Translations under genes and position numbers: made by a program
The notes under the pieces: generated by a model
What the model was told of the DNA's origin: nothing
The model's input: the letters and a program-made list of their open reading frames with translations, nothing else
Databases searched by the model: none
Shown: positions 1 to 11,105 of the stretch, piece after piece
Layout of the letters: every line of letters begins with the position of its first letter
How positions within the stretch are numbered: position 1 is the first letter of the stretch
DNA from: Gnetum montanum
Taxonomy: Eukaryota; Streptophyta; Gnetopsida; Gnetales; Gnetaceae
Length of the DNA: 64,000 nucleotides
NCBI GenBank assembly: GCA_015680685.1
Contig: MNCI01008012.1
Location: 204,667-268,666 of the forward strand
Direction: 5' to 3'

Positions 1-7
1 ATTAATT

Positions 8-77
8 AAGGTAAGTAGTAAGGTATAACTTAACTTCAAAAACAACCTTACTAACGCTTGGTCCTGTGTGATTGCAG
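8..77 (+). promoter_or_regulatory. Intron-like segment before the extra ORF
   Basis: AAG/GTAAGT at 8-16 is a perfect plant 5' splice site. A branch-like TTACTAAC lies at 48-55 and the acceptor TTGCAG ends at 77. The next three bases are the ATG of the extra ORF. The intron would be about 67 nt, near the lower limit for plants, so the real donor may lie further upstream. Element A also has a CTGCAG acceptor at the matching place (20049-20054 on the minus strand), but without the same clear donor. Splicing is inferred, not shown. Confidence 0.4.
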
Positions 78-2846
78 ATGGCCCCGAAACGGACAAAAGG
101 AAGGTCCCACTGGAGGTGGAAGTAAACGACCTAGGAAAGGTGAACGACAAGTCCCTGCTGGACAACATGCAGAACATGAGGAACAAACATTTAGTATTCA
201 TCAAGAGGATCCTCCTACAGTACAATCCAAGTAGGCAGAAGGAGGAGCTACTGCAGCGCTTGAATAGGGACAACATCTCACGTTTCCCCAAGATTGTGTT
301 CAGGCCATCCACGAAAATTCCACATTCACTGCAATGATTGTGAAATTAAACTTTGAATCTTTTGTAGAGTTTTCTCTTGAGGCTATTAGAGATCACTTCA
401 AAGGATCTCCCTTATGGCCTACCCTCTCCGAAAGTGGTTTCTAGTACCTAGGGGAGATGTACCAATTCTAGCACAATAGAGAGCAAGACACCATTGTCAA
501 TATTTGTGGTGTGACAGTCGATTTCTCCATGTAGGCCATTTCAGAAGTATTAAATTTTCTAAATATAGGGCCTAAGGTTGCTTAGTTATCCACTCGTTTA
601 GACCCTAATGTGCTACAGCATTTGTTAGAAAGGGCATATGGCAAAGATAAGACATTTGGTGAGTTGACGATGGAAGAGAGGATCTATTTCAAAATTGGAA
701 CTTATCACCTTTTCCCCACGAAGGGCTTTAAAAAATTTCAACATATGCAACAAGAGGATGTGCAATGCTGATGGGGAAGGTTAATGCTAACCTGCCTCAT
801 CTATACTTAACGGAGATCCTGAGGCGGTTCGAGGAACGGAAGACAGGGAAGATGGCATTGCCCTTCCCTTGTCTTATCAAAAAACTTTGCCAACATGCTA
901 GTATTTAGGGATACACTAATGATGTTCTCCAAAAAGCCAAAAATGCTTCATATGCAGAACTGTTAAAGCCACCAGTAGCACGAAAAATTACTAGTGAGAC
1001 GCTAGGACTAGAAGAAGAAGAAGAACAGATGGCTGAACCAACTGTAACTCAACTTGCAAGACATAGCCAACCTCCAAGTACAGGACCCAGCCAACAAAAG
1101 GAACCAAGGCCTAGCACTGGCCAAGATTGGCCATCACCACCGCAAGATTATAGACTATTGATGAGCCATCTCAAGGCCATCGCCGAGACGGTTAGTTGGG
1201 AAAGTCATGATGACACAAATCTCTTCCACATCATTGATGATGCCATATAGCCCACAGTTTCTTTGGATCATACAAGGGGTGAAGTGTCTATTCATATAGG
1301 AGGAGAGGAAAGTACTTGGTCACAATAGATCTTAGAAAATGCGGCATCTTTCCAATTGTAATTAGAAATTGGTGAAGGGTCCACTGTGGTGGTCATGCAC
1401 CACCAAGATGCCACAAGAGCTACAGAAGTGGTCACAGACCACATCAAAGAATCATTCAATCTACCTGTTGTGCCATCAGCAGATCTCACAGGAGCATGCG
1501 AGGCTCAAACTTTGGCCGGAACCTCAATGACTCCTATGGTACATTAGGATGTGCTTGATTGATTTCTACAAATAGAACAAGTAATGACGCCCCTATTTGA
1601 CATCCCTCAAGATGTTATGAAAATTCAGTCAGACCTCATTTCCATGAAGGGAAAGCTAGTTTTAACAGAAGTGAGGGCTGAGCATGCTGAAGCAGAGGTG
1701 CAAAAATTGCAAGAATAGCTCATGGCCCTACAAGTTGCACAACGGGACCCTTTGTAATTTATTCCCACAGACTAGCTAGATAATTTCAAAACTGAGCAAC
1801 TAACCAAGCTAATAACGGAGAATAAAAAGGTGGTTGTTTAGGACACCTCTGCAACACATGCAAAAACTGATCTGCATATTAAGGCACTTAAGGCCCTACA
1901 GGAGGAAAACGAGAAAATTTTTGCTGACAACCTTTAGTTGACTACTGTGGAGAAGCAATAGAATGTTCTTGAAGAACATTTCCATCAGTTGCGAGAACAG
2001 TACATCTGGGTGAACCAAGACATGAGCCATTTAGCTAGGGAGAATAGAATCCTCTCAATGAAGGAGGTATGCGCAATCCATTAAAAGAAAGCCATCGAAA
2101 TAATTGCATGGCAAAATGAGGCTAAACGGCATGAAAAGCTAAAGGAGCACTTCCAAGACCAAGTGGGGATGTACAAATAGATCCTTAAGAAGGAGATCCA
2201 TATGGCCAAAGCCCACATCAATGCTATCAGTACTCAACACACTAACTAGCAATCCATATTGGACACATATGCATTTTCCCACTAGGTGGAAGTTAAGAAC
2301 CGAGACATACAGATCCAAGATCTTATAGAATACATGGATTTTTCAAACTTGCGGTATGCCAACCTTGCCACGTTAATAGCAGGGCACCCAAGAATAGAGC
2401 TTAAGCAACAAGTAGCTACCACTTATGTCAAATACGAAGTAGAATTTGCACAACATAAGAAGTTATTGGAAAAATTAAAGATCGCAAATTCTGAACTTGA
2501 GGTGGTGAAAGCAACCTACCAAGGATAAAAAGGTGTCGCAATAGATCTAGCTCGACGGCTTGTGAATTTTCAAGAATACAAAGATAACACCAGAGCCTAC
2601 GAAGAGGAAAGTTGGGTATTTGTAGCTTGGTATGTCAAGGGAAATCAAATGTTTCCACAACTACCCTGCCCATGGGAGGTGTCGACTCCATCAAACATTG
2701 GAACATTAGCATGGATGACACAGGATCCCTAGACCAAAGAGGAAAAACTCTAGGTCATACTTCAATGCCATCAAGTTCCAAGACTTGGGGCACAAGACAA
2801 GGGGAAAGCACCTATGGAGGAGCCACCGCCACCAGGAACTACATGA
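78..2846 (+). pseudogene. Extra ORF downstream of pol (element E), decayed
   Basis: About 920 codons that read in three successive frames. The start is ATG at 78 (MAPKRTKGR, basic and NLS-like). The frame shifts near 113 and again near 770, and then stays open to TGA 2844-2846 apart from about twenty stops. The N-terminal half carries a YLGE motif (about 450) and a PFPCLIKKLC motif (about 865), resembling the plant 'putative plant transposon protein' domain found in many retroelement-linked ORFs (as I recall, Pfam Transposase_32). An acidic, Pro/Gln-rich linker follows (1005-1250). A long Glu/Lys-rich coiled-coil region runs from about 1650 to 2600, and the tail is Pro-rich (PPPPGTT). Element A has a homologous copy at 17193-20048. 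The position is that of the env-like ORF of Athila elements, but I see no signal peptide or membrane anchor. Function is unknown. Confidence 0.7.
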
Positions 2847-2997
2847 GTTCCACCAATTTTGTAGTTGTAGCACATATTTTGTGTTGTGTCTTGATTTTTT
2901 TTTTCATTCCACACTATGTCATAAATCCATTTCCACCATCTAATAATCCCATACATATCCACTGTGTAATAACTGTAACTCAAGAACGATTTTTCAC

Positions 2998-3012
2998 TCA
3001 GTCGTGGGGGTA
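2998..3012 (+). other. Polypurine tract of element E
   Basis: CAGTCGTGGGGGTA sits directly before the LTR start TGATGAG. The same G-run motif precedes the LTR starts of A and B on their own strand. This is the usual plus-strand priming site. Confidence 0.75.
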
Positions 3013-3810
3013 TGATGAGTCGCCATTTAGTGTGCCACGATATTGTGTATGCAATATCGTAGTATATCTCCTCATATATAAATAAGAGGAGTCATTTAGG
3101 AGTTGAGGGGATTAGATTATAAGTTTGAAGTTAGTTTTGATTTTAGTTTTCATTTCTCTCTCAACCTTTTTCCTCCCAATGTATGCCTACAGTGTGGTGA
3201 TTGTAATTGTATGGAATCCTTTATTCGAGTGTGATGTACTTGGACATGCACATGACTGGCAATAAATATTGAGATTACTTCATCATTGCAACATTCACTT
3301 AGCTTAATCATTTAATTAATTTTTATTTACTTCTTTCCTAGTTAATCTCTTCTCACCCTAAACCCCTATTAAACATAGAATGAGTATGACTTGATTATGA
3401 GAATTTAAGTGTAACTACTTGGTAACCTAGTAGCGTACCTAGGATCTACACTTGGTAATCCCAGTGGTAGTCATGCACAAAGTCCAAGATGTGTATGGAT
3501 AATCAAGGAACGGATGCTCATTGCACTTAGGCTAGCTAGATTCCTTCTCACCCTTTCTCTCTTAGCTTAGTTAATATTATCTTTCATTGCCTTCAGGAGT
3601 AGCATTAGGTTAGAAACACATCATACACCTCACTCTGGACTAAACCATATGTGACAAAGCTAATACTAGTCTAGGTGGGAAGACATCGAACTACAACCTA
3701 AGACTAACTGTCTAGATGCCACAATTAGTCTATCTACGGAGTTCGACTAGATCACGTGTGTAATGCTCGTATTCGTATGGTTGAGTGTAGGGGTACCTTG
3801 CCACTCATCA
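3013..3810 (+). repeat. 3' LTR of element E
   Basis: A 798-bp LTR that begins TGATGAGTCGCC and ends GCCACTCATCA. It belongs to the same family as the LTRs at 5047, 27738, 36753, 51416 and 54581. U3 holds GATATTG/CAATATC half-palindromes (3038-3060). A TATA box (CATATATAAATAAG, about 3072-3085) follows, and an AATAAA signal lies near 3261. The 3' 500 bp contain the family's TGGTAATCCCAGTGG and CGTATGGTTGAGTGTAGG blocks. Confidence 0.85.
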
Positions 3811-5046
3811 TAGGTCCTTACCCTATCCAAAGAATCAACATTGTCCAAGGAAATGATCTGCATATTGTGACCAATGGAAGTAAATGGATTATCCTCAAGT
3901 AAAACGTTTTGAGCAGGTTGATCAAACTAGAGATTGGGCATAACGTTGCTAGTAAAGGAATTGTCCCAACATTTCCTACTATAAGAACCATTTGAAAATC
4001 ATTAGAATCTACTATAGGATTTTTTGAAACCCTAGGAATAAAAGGTTGTTTATCCTTAGGAAGCAAAATAGAGCAATTATATTTACCCATGTTGGTAGCT
4101 ACATTTTTCAATTTTTTTCATCAATTAGAGTGGAAAATCAAATATAGAAATTTTAGTTGTCATTTGGCATTAGAATTAGTAATAAACAATACAGTAAACT
4201 TAAAAAATTAATAAAAACATATCACTATATATTAGATTACATGTCCAATCTGATTTTGAATCAACTGCAATGTTGCATTGCAATACATGGTAGATCTTAC
4301 AATTAATTGTAGATTTCTAATGATAGAATAATGTAAAGAAAAGAAAATCAAGAGGCAAGAAAATTTATTCCTAACCAAAAAATATACAATACAATATGAT
4401 CTATTTTTCCTTTTAGATACATTCAAGAAAATGTTGACCAAAATACATGCTAAAAAACTAGGTGTGCACGAAAGAAAAGATATATGATTTTTATTTTTTT
4501 CTTCAAATATATTGAAGAATCGACCCTTTTTTGGTTTGAATGCATTATAGAAAATGTTGACTAAAATACACATAAAAGGCCCATTGTGTGCCATTAAAAA
4601 GATTGGTAGAAATACAACACAGACAAAAAGAAGAAATGGTGGGGTAGAAGCTAGATAGCACTAGTGACTTATACCATGGATTACCAAGCACCTATGACGC
4701 ATATTACTATGTTAATACTCTTATCATTAAATTAAGACTTTCAAATCAAACATACCATGATACAACAATGCAAAAAATAAGAAAACAAAGTAGGATGACT
4801 TTCCATTTAAATACAAAAGGTTGTGATTTCGGCTAAGTTATATTTAAAAGTCCTAAAATTGGTACCTAAATTTATTGATTTCTTTTTAAAATTAAGATTT
4901 ATTATAAAAGTTGTGATGGCTCAACTAGGGTAAGAAAAATTTCTAATCCAGTGATAAATCATTGAATCCATGATTTATGGCTAAGTTAAAAAACTATGCA
5001 AGTCATTGTAGAAAACGTACAACATTAAAGGAAAATGTTTACCAAT
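3811..5046. other. Unassigned AT-rich DNA
   Basis: No gene recognised. On the minus strand 3818-4111 is open for 97 codons, but I cannot assign it to a family. A diverged direct repeat of about 65 bp (near 4395-4460 and 4507-4575, sharing GAAAATGTTGACCAAAATAC-like sequence) is present. It probably continues into 5856-6386, since the solo LTR at 5047-5855 splits the two. Confidence 0.4.
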
Positions 5047-5855
5047 TGATGAGTGGCGAGGTACCCCTACACTCAACCATACGAATAAGAGTGTTTTCAT
5101 GCAAAATCCAGTCGAAATCCACAGATGGACTAGTTGTGGCATCTAGACAGTTATCCTTAGGTCGTAGTTCATTATCTTCCCACTTGGACTAGTATTATAT
5201 TTCTCACGTATGGTTTAGTCCAAAGTAAGGTGTATGATGTTTTCCTAATCTAACACTACTCTTGAAGGCAGTGGAAAATAATATTAACTAAGCTAAGCTA
5301 GGAGGGAAAGGGCAAGAAAGTCTAATCTAGCCTAAGTGTGATGAGCAACCATTCCTTGATTATTCATACACATCTTGAACTTCGTGCATGACTACCACTA
5401 GGATTACCAAGCACAGATCCTAGGTATGCCACTGGGATACCAAGTAGTCACACTTAAATGCTCGTAATCAAGTCATACTCATTTCACGTTACTAGGAGAT
5501 AAGGGTAAGAGAAACTAATTAAGAAAGCAGTAAATAACAATTAAATAAATAAATAAGTGAATGCTGCAATGATGAAGTAATCTTGATCTTTATTGCCGAT
5601 CATGTGCATGTCCAAGTACGTCACACTCAAATAAAGAATGTCGTACAATTACATTCACCACACTATGGGCAGACATGGGAAAATAATCTATCTCTAGAGA
5701 GATCAAACTGCTAGAGTTTAGCTACAATCTACTCTAGGATTCTAAACAAGGGAGATTCGCTTCTTATTTATAGACATTGCGGTAGATTGTGATATCATGT
5801 ATGCGATATCATGGGGGAAGATGCGATATCGCGTATGTGATATCGCATCCCATCA
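5047..5855 (-). repeat. Solo Athila-like LTR, duplication CCAAT
   Basis: An 809-bp LTR whose plus-strand text begins TGATGAGTGGCGAGG and ends CCATCA, so it is inverted relative to element E. It is flanked on both sides by CCAAT (5042-5046 and 5856-5860), a perfect 5-bp target duplication. No primer-binding site or purine tract adjoins it, so it is a solo LTR left by LTR-LTR recombination. U3 carries GCGATATCGC and TGATATCGCA palindromes (5822-5848). A TATA box lies at about 5766 on the minus strand. Confidence 0.88.
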
Positions 5856-6386
5856 CCAATGAAAAGCCCAGTGTATATACAATATAATAATATAGTCTAT
5901 GTTATTTTTGTTGGGATGCATTAAAGAAAAGACAAACCAAAATGAAGCCCAATATGTACAATTTAAAATAAGAAAAGATAGAAATAAACATAAAACAATG
6001 GATTGCAGGGTGGTGCACCATCCTACCAAAGCTCATGTTTACTATAACCTATGACCTGGGATTACCAAGCTAATACTCAAAGGGAAAGGGTAGAGGGAAA
6101 GGGCAAAGGAAGTTACTAGGGAAAAGTTGGCATAGGAGAAGAAGCACCTACTAATCCAGCAACTAAATACTTATTCTAAAAATATTTGTAGGTGGTTCCA
6201 CTTTAGGTGCTACCTTTATGAGGTTATGGAGATTGACTACCTAGTTTCCTAGCCTAATCTCCTTAGGCACATTAGAAGGGTTTTGGTGAGCTTCCATTTA
6301 GACAAAGCTAGATCAACAAGTCATCAAAGAATTCTAGGAAGTAGCTAAATTTGTGATTATAGAAAAGTACAAGGTTGTGCTTGACT
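5856..6386. other. Unassigned DNA between solo LTR and element D
   Basis: Continues the sequence left of 5047. A fragment resembling the 65-bp repeat of 4395-4575 is seen near 5906-5970. No coding frame longer than about 40 codons and no recognised motif. The last five bases, TGACT (6382-6386), are the left target duplication of element D. Confidence 0.4.
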
Positions 6387-6851
6387 TGTTGGAAAAAATT
6401 GTTTCAAAAACATTGGCCCAATGACATAATAATTGAATTGCACAAGGAATCAAAGATACAAAAATAAATCAAAATAGACCTCCAATCATTGATGCATTTA
6501 CATTAACTTGTTGCAGTGAGTGTTCTAATTCTTCTATCACATTGGCACTCAACAATGATGGTGTATGTAGACTCTAAGAATTTGTGATAGAGACCAAAAC
6601 TATAACACTATCGTGATTTCTTCCTATGCCTTTGTTCTTTCATTAAGAACATTTTATAAGCTAGAAAAATGTCAGTTATCAAACTTTTGGTTTAAATGGA
6701 AAATATGATATCACTTTTGTGGTAACAATTACAAACCATTGATTTTCTCGTAACGGTCACTTTTATAAAATTGTTACAAACCATTGGTTTTTCCATAATG
6801 GTCACATTTATGAAACTGTTACAAACATTGATTTTTCCATAAATGGTTACA
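6387..6851 (-). repeat. 3' LTR of copia element D
   Basis: 465 bp, beginning TGTTGGAAAA and ending GGTTACA on the plus strand (TGTAACC...CCAACA in element sense). U3 contains about 2.5 copies of a ~51-bp direct repeat (6715-6851) built around GTTACAAACCATTG. On the plus strand it is followed by TTCTCTCACTT (6852-6862), the complement of the purine tract AAGTGAGAGAA. Confidence 0.88.
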
Positions 6852-7159
6852 TTCTCTCACTTGGTATCCATATTTAAATTAATCTCCATCAAACCCAAAT
6901 TGCAAGAGATGAATACATGAATCATGGTGATAGTTCCTCTGAATATGAGTATTATTTTTCATGTATTAAAATGTATTATCTCTTAAAATTAATTCCTTAT
7001 ATGGTAACTAAGCTTTATAAATAAACCCAATGTTTATTCTAGGTCTTGCCATATGTGAATATTCTCTAATAATTGTATGCACAAATTGAATATAAGAAAA
7101 CATCACAACTGAATAAAAGGTTTATTAAGACTATAAAATTATACATACAAATACATTAT

Positions 7160-8610
7160 GAAACCAAGTCCCATTTGAACTACATGATCCTTAAATGACT
7201 TCGGTGGCATTGCTTTTGTCAAAAAATTAGCTATCATTAATTCAGTTCTTATATGCTCAATGATCACTTTCTTTTCCTTAACATGTTCCCTTATGGATAA
7301 GTACTTCATGTTGATGTGTTTACTTCAACCACCACTCTTATTATTCTTAGCTATAAAGATAGCAGCTGAATTTTCATAGAACATTTTTAATGGCCTAGGT
7401 ATAGAATTTATAATTCTAAGGTCCAACATGAAACTCTTCAATCATACACAATGTGAAGTAGCCTTAAAACAAGAAACAAACTTTGCCTCCATTGTAGAAG
7501 TAGCAACCAAGGTTTTTTTTCCACTACTTTAGGACATAGCTCCTCCAACCAACATAAAAACATAACCAAATGCTGATTTCCTTAAATCAACATAGCCAAC
7601 AAAGTTTGAATCAAAGTATCTAATCACCTCCAAACTATCAGTTCATCTATACATAAGCATGTAATCTTTTGTACCTTGAAGGTACCTCATCATCTTGTTT
7701 GTAGCCCTCCAGTGATCAATGCTTAGATTACTCTAATATTTGCCCAACATTCCCATAGCAAATGCAATGTTAGGTTTTGTGTAGACCTAAGCATACATTA
7801 GGCTTCCAATAGCTGAAGCATATGGAATTTTGCTCATTTTTATTTTTTCTAAATCATTCTTGGGGAACTAGTGTAAATTGAACTTATCACCCTTCACAAT
7901 GGGTTCTATACTTGGTGAACAATCTTTCATTGAAAACCTCTCTAAAACTTTATTGATATAGGTTTCCTGTGATAGTCCAAAAATACATCTACATCTATCC
8001 CTATGGATCTTAATGCCAATGACATAAGATGCCTCATCCATATCCTTCATGTCGAAGTTCTTAGAGAGAAATTACTTCATCTCATATAGAAATAGATTTT
8101 GCTCCTGCTAATCCTTTGGTGAATACACTGATTCATGTTCTCTTCAAAACCAAATGAAGTGATGACATTATGGAATTGTAAATACCATTGACGCAAGGCT
8201 TTTTTTAATCCATACATGAATTTCTTGAGCTTGCATTCTAATTGCTCATCACCACTAGAGGAAAATCCCTTAGGTTGTTTCATATAAACCTCTTCCTCTA
8301 GATCACCATTGAGGAATGTCATTTTCACATCCATATGATGTAATTCAAAATCAAAATGAGCAACCAATGCCATAATCACATGAAGGGAGTCCTTCTTAGA
8401 TATAGGAGAAAAGGTCTTCATGTAATCTATTCCCTCACTTTGACAGAACCCTTTAGCAACAAGTCTTGCCTTATATCTTTCAATGTTACCTAATGAGTCT
8501 TTCTTTATCTTGAAGACCCATTTGCATCCAATGGTTTTTACACCATTAGGCAACTTAATAAGATCCCAGACTCCATTAGATGACATAGATTTCATCTCTC
8601 ATCTTTCATT
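7160..8610 (-). pseudogene. Element D reverse transcriptase and RNase H, broken
   Basis: The RT N-terminal half is open at 8077-8595: WDLIKLPNGVKTIGCKWVFK, then KARLVAKGF, MDVKMTFLNGDLEEEVYMKQ and LKKALRQWY, all copia RT motifs. The frame breaks at about 8077. Compared with element F, the stretch holding YVDD is missing: D jumps from KIYF to the block before KDMDEASYVIGIKIHR (7868-8050). RNase H remnants follow to about 7160. The piece cannot encode an active polymerase. Confidence 0.85.
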
Positions 8611-8999
8611 ACATCATACCACAAGTCATATTCCTTACAACTCATGGCTTGTAAAAATTTTTTGGGATCATTTTTGGCTCCTATGTTATAGTTAGACTCC
8701 TATAGATACACTATATAGTTACTAGGGATTATTTATTACCTTACTCTATTAGATCTTCTTAAATTTGGTTCATCATTCTCATGCGTAGCATGATGTTCAA
8801 TATGCTATTCAACAGGTTTTGGTATCTGTTGTTTAGCTGGAGCTACTGCTTCTTGATCAGCAGTTTGTGGAACTTCAATGACTAGTTGTTGTTCATCATG
8901 CATTTATTCTCTAGGTGTGTTCTGTATAATAATCAATCTTTCACTTGAAGTATAGGGTTGGGCACATGCATGATCTTTCTCTAAAATAGTGTTGTAGGA

Positions 9000-9900
9000 T
9001 TGATTGCTCCTACTAATCAAGTCATTCTCAAGAAATTTAGCATTCCTTGACTTCACAAACCTAGTAGTATGTGATGGACAATAAAATATGTATCCCTTAG
9101 ATTGTTCGAAATATTTAAAAAGATACCCACGTGTGGTCCTTGGGTTTAGCTTCTTTTCTTATGGATTATAGACTCTTACTTTAGACGAGCATCCCCAAAC
9201 ACGTATATGTTGCGAACTTGATTTCCAAACTTTCCATAGTTCAAATGGTGTCTTTGAGATAGCCTTAGTTGAAACTCAATTTAATATATACATAGCCATC
9301 TTAAGAGCTTCAATTCACAAGGACTTAGGAAGCTTGGAGTTGCTAAGCATACTTCGCACCATGTCCAATAATTTTTGGTTTCTTCCTTCTGCCACACCAT
9401 TTTGGTCTAGAGAACTAGGCATAATGTATTGGGCAACAATCCCATTCTCTTGAAGAAACCTAGCAAATGGACTAGGCACTTGTCCATCATTAGTATATCT
9501 ACCATAGTATTCACCACCTCTATCAGAGCTCATTGTCTTTATTTTCTTATCATATTTTTTCTCTACTTCAATCTTAAACACCTTAAAGGCATCTAAAGCT
9601 TCGTTCTTATTATGAAGTAGGTAGAGATACATATATCATGAGTAGTCATCAATAAAATTAATGAAATACCTTTGACCATATGCATCCATATTTGGACTAC
9701 AAATATCTGTATGTATGATCTCTAATATGTTTGAACTCCTCTTGGCTCCCTTTATGCAGTCCACACAAGTGTCAAAGTTAATAAAATCTAGGGTACTAAG
9801 TACTCCATCAGTTACTAATATCTTTATTCTCTCAATAGAGATATGTCCTAACCTATCATGCCATAACATAGAGGATTCTTCATTCATAACATATCTTTAT
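9000..9900 (-). pseudogene. Element D GAG-pre-integrase and integrase core
   Basis: The GAG-pre-integrase motif LWHDRLGHISIERI lies at about 9840-9870. The core follows, with its first acid in HTDICSPNMDAYGQ (about 9700), FINFIDDYS, the second acid in SSDRGGEYYG (about 9525) and the Glu in GVAEGRNQKLLDM (about 9380). The DDE triad is present in the surviving text. The usual HHCC cysteines appear only partly (TCVDCIKGAK). The reading is split by a stop near 9633, between two open pieces (9315-9632 and 9636-9887), and by more stops below 9315. Confidence 0.85.
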
Positions 9901-10039
9901 TTTGTTAACTAATTTTGAAAAGTCCATTTGTTAATGTACCATTTCCAATAAGTTCAGATCTATAATATAAACTAAATGTAATGTTTGAAAAATCAAAGGA
10001 AAACCCCAATGATACAAGCCTTGGAATAGAAATTAAATT

Positions 10040-11105
10040 CCTCCAAAAAATTAGAATTTAAAATGTCCTTTCCAACTCTAAAACAAAATCACTACTTAAA
10101 ATTAATTTGCATGTTCTGACTACCCCCACATGTGAGTGCATCTTGTTGTTTGAATAGATGCACAACTCACTTTCCACTAGCCTCCTTAGGTTTTGCACCC
10201 CTTGCAAAGAATTAGTAACATGGATTGTAGAACCAGAGTCAATCCACCATGCGTTATGGCCAACATCAACCATATTATATTCAAAAAAAAAAACAAGTGA
10301 GAATTGAGTACCTTTCTTTTCAAGCCATTTTTTATATTTAGAACAATCCTTCTTTATATGTTCTTTCTTATTGCAGAAAAAGCATCTAGATTCCTTCTTA
10401 ATATCACCTTGTGCATGTAGTTTGCCCTTCCACTTATTTTTGGCTTGCCCTCATTCTTTCCTTGTGTAGCCATATGCACACTCTTTCACTTCCATAGCAA
10501 GTCTACTCTCTTCTTGTACACACATGGTCATTAGTTCATTGATTTATCATTTTTCTTTATGTGTGTTATAATAAATCTTAAAGGGTCAATATTGTTGTGG
10601 GAGCATGTTTAAGATGTAGTGCATAAGGAAAGACTCTAACATCTCAACCTCAAGTGTTTTTAGCTAAGCTGCTATATCCCTCATTTTCATGAGGTGCTCA
10701 CACACACCGCAGATTCAAGTGAGCTTCATGGATGAAAATTTCATTATTAAGGTGCTAGCCAAAGCCTTGTCTGATGACTCAGATTTTTCATAAATTTCTT
10801 TGATCACAGCTTGCACATTTTCATATTGTTCCAATGAACCATGCATACCAGCTGAGATCTTGGTCTTTATGAACATGACATAGAGGTGATTAGATCGCTC
10901 CCATTTTTCATAAGAACCAACATCATTTGGTTGGCTAGTTTTTGTAATGGCAGGTGGTTCATCCTTACAAATAGCATAGTCAATGTTCATCCAACCAAAA
11001 TTATGGAGAATCATATCCTTCCATGCCTTATAAGTATCACCCTTTAATTTAGGAATGTCACATTTAAAATCATAGTACACAAGTTGTATAATTGCATAAA
11101 TTGAA
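10040..11105 (-). pseudogene. Element D gag and protease
   Basis: The gag N-terminal half is at 10715-11080 (YYDFKCDIPKLKGDTYKAWK, then MNIDYAICKDEPPAI). This is the copia gag core type, also present in F at 49315. A zinc knuckle of the C-x2-C-x4-H-x4-C kind (CFFCNKKEHIKKDC) lies at about 10350-10400. The protease active site is WWIDSGSTIHVTNSL (about 10200-10250), with the catalytic DSG intact, unlike in F. Stops lie between the pieces. Confidence 0.82.

Larger units (their letters stand above)
1..3810 (+). mobile_element. Athila-like Ty3/gypsy element E, 3' part
   Basis: This is the 3' end of a plus-strand LTR retrotransposon whose gag-pol lies left of the window. In order it holds the extra ORF (78-2846), a short non-coding stretch, a purine tract (about 2998-3012) and the 3' LTR (3013-3810). 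The segment just before the LTR matches the equivalent segment of element A, sharing TTTTTCACTCAGTC and then a GGGGGTA run, so both are one family. Assignment to the Athila-like group rests on the pol of relatives A and B; no pol is visible in E itself. The target duplication cannot be checked because the left end is outside the window. Confidence 0.8.

Noticed and set aside
68-337. Open 89-codon plus-strand frame at the window start
   Set aside because: The conserved extra-ORF text runs in two other frames here (MAPKRTKGR from 78, then GGSKRPRKGE from about 112), supported by element A. The 68-337 frame is a shadow.
2612-3085. 157-codon open frame running into the E LTR
   Set aside because: It overlaps the real extra-ORF C-terminus in another frame and then enters LTR sequence; no similarity to the A copy in this frame.
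3818-4111. 97-codon minus-strand frame beside the E LTR, possible gene fragment
   Set aside because: No recognised family, no start or splice context, and plausible text is split over two frames.
4232-4594. 120-codon minus-strand frame
   Set aside because: AT-rich and generated by an internal direct repeat; hydrophobic Ile/Phe/Asn composition is typical of chance frames.
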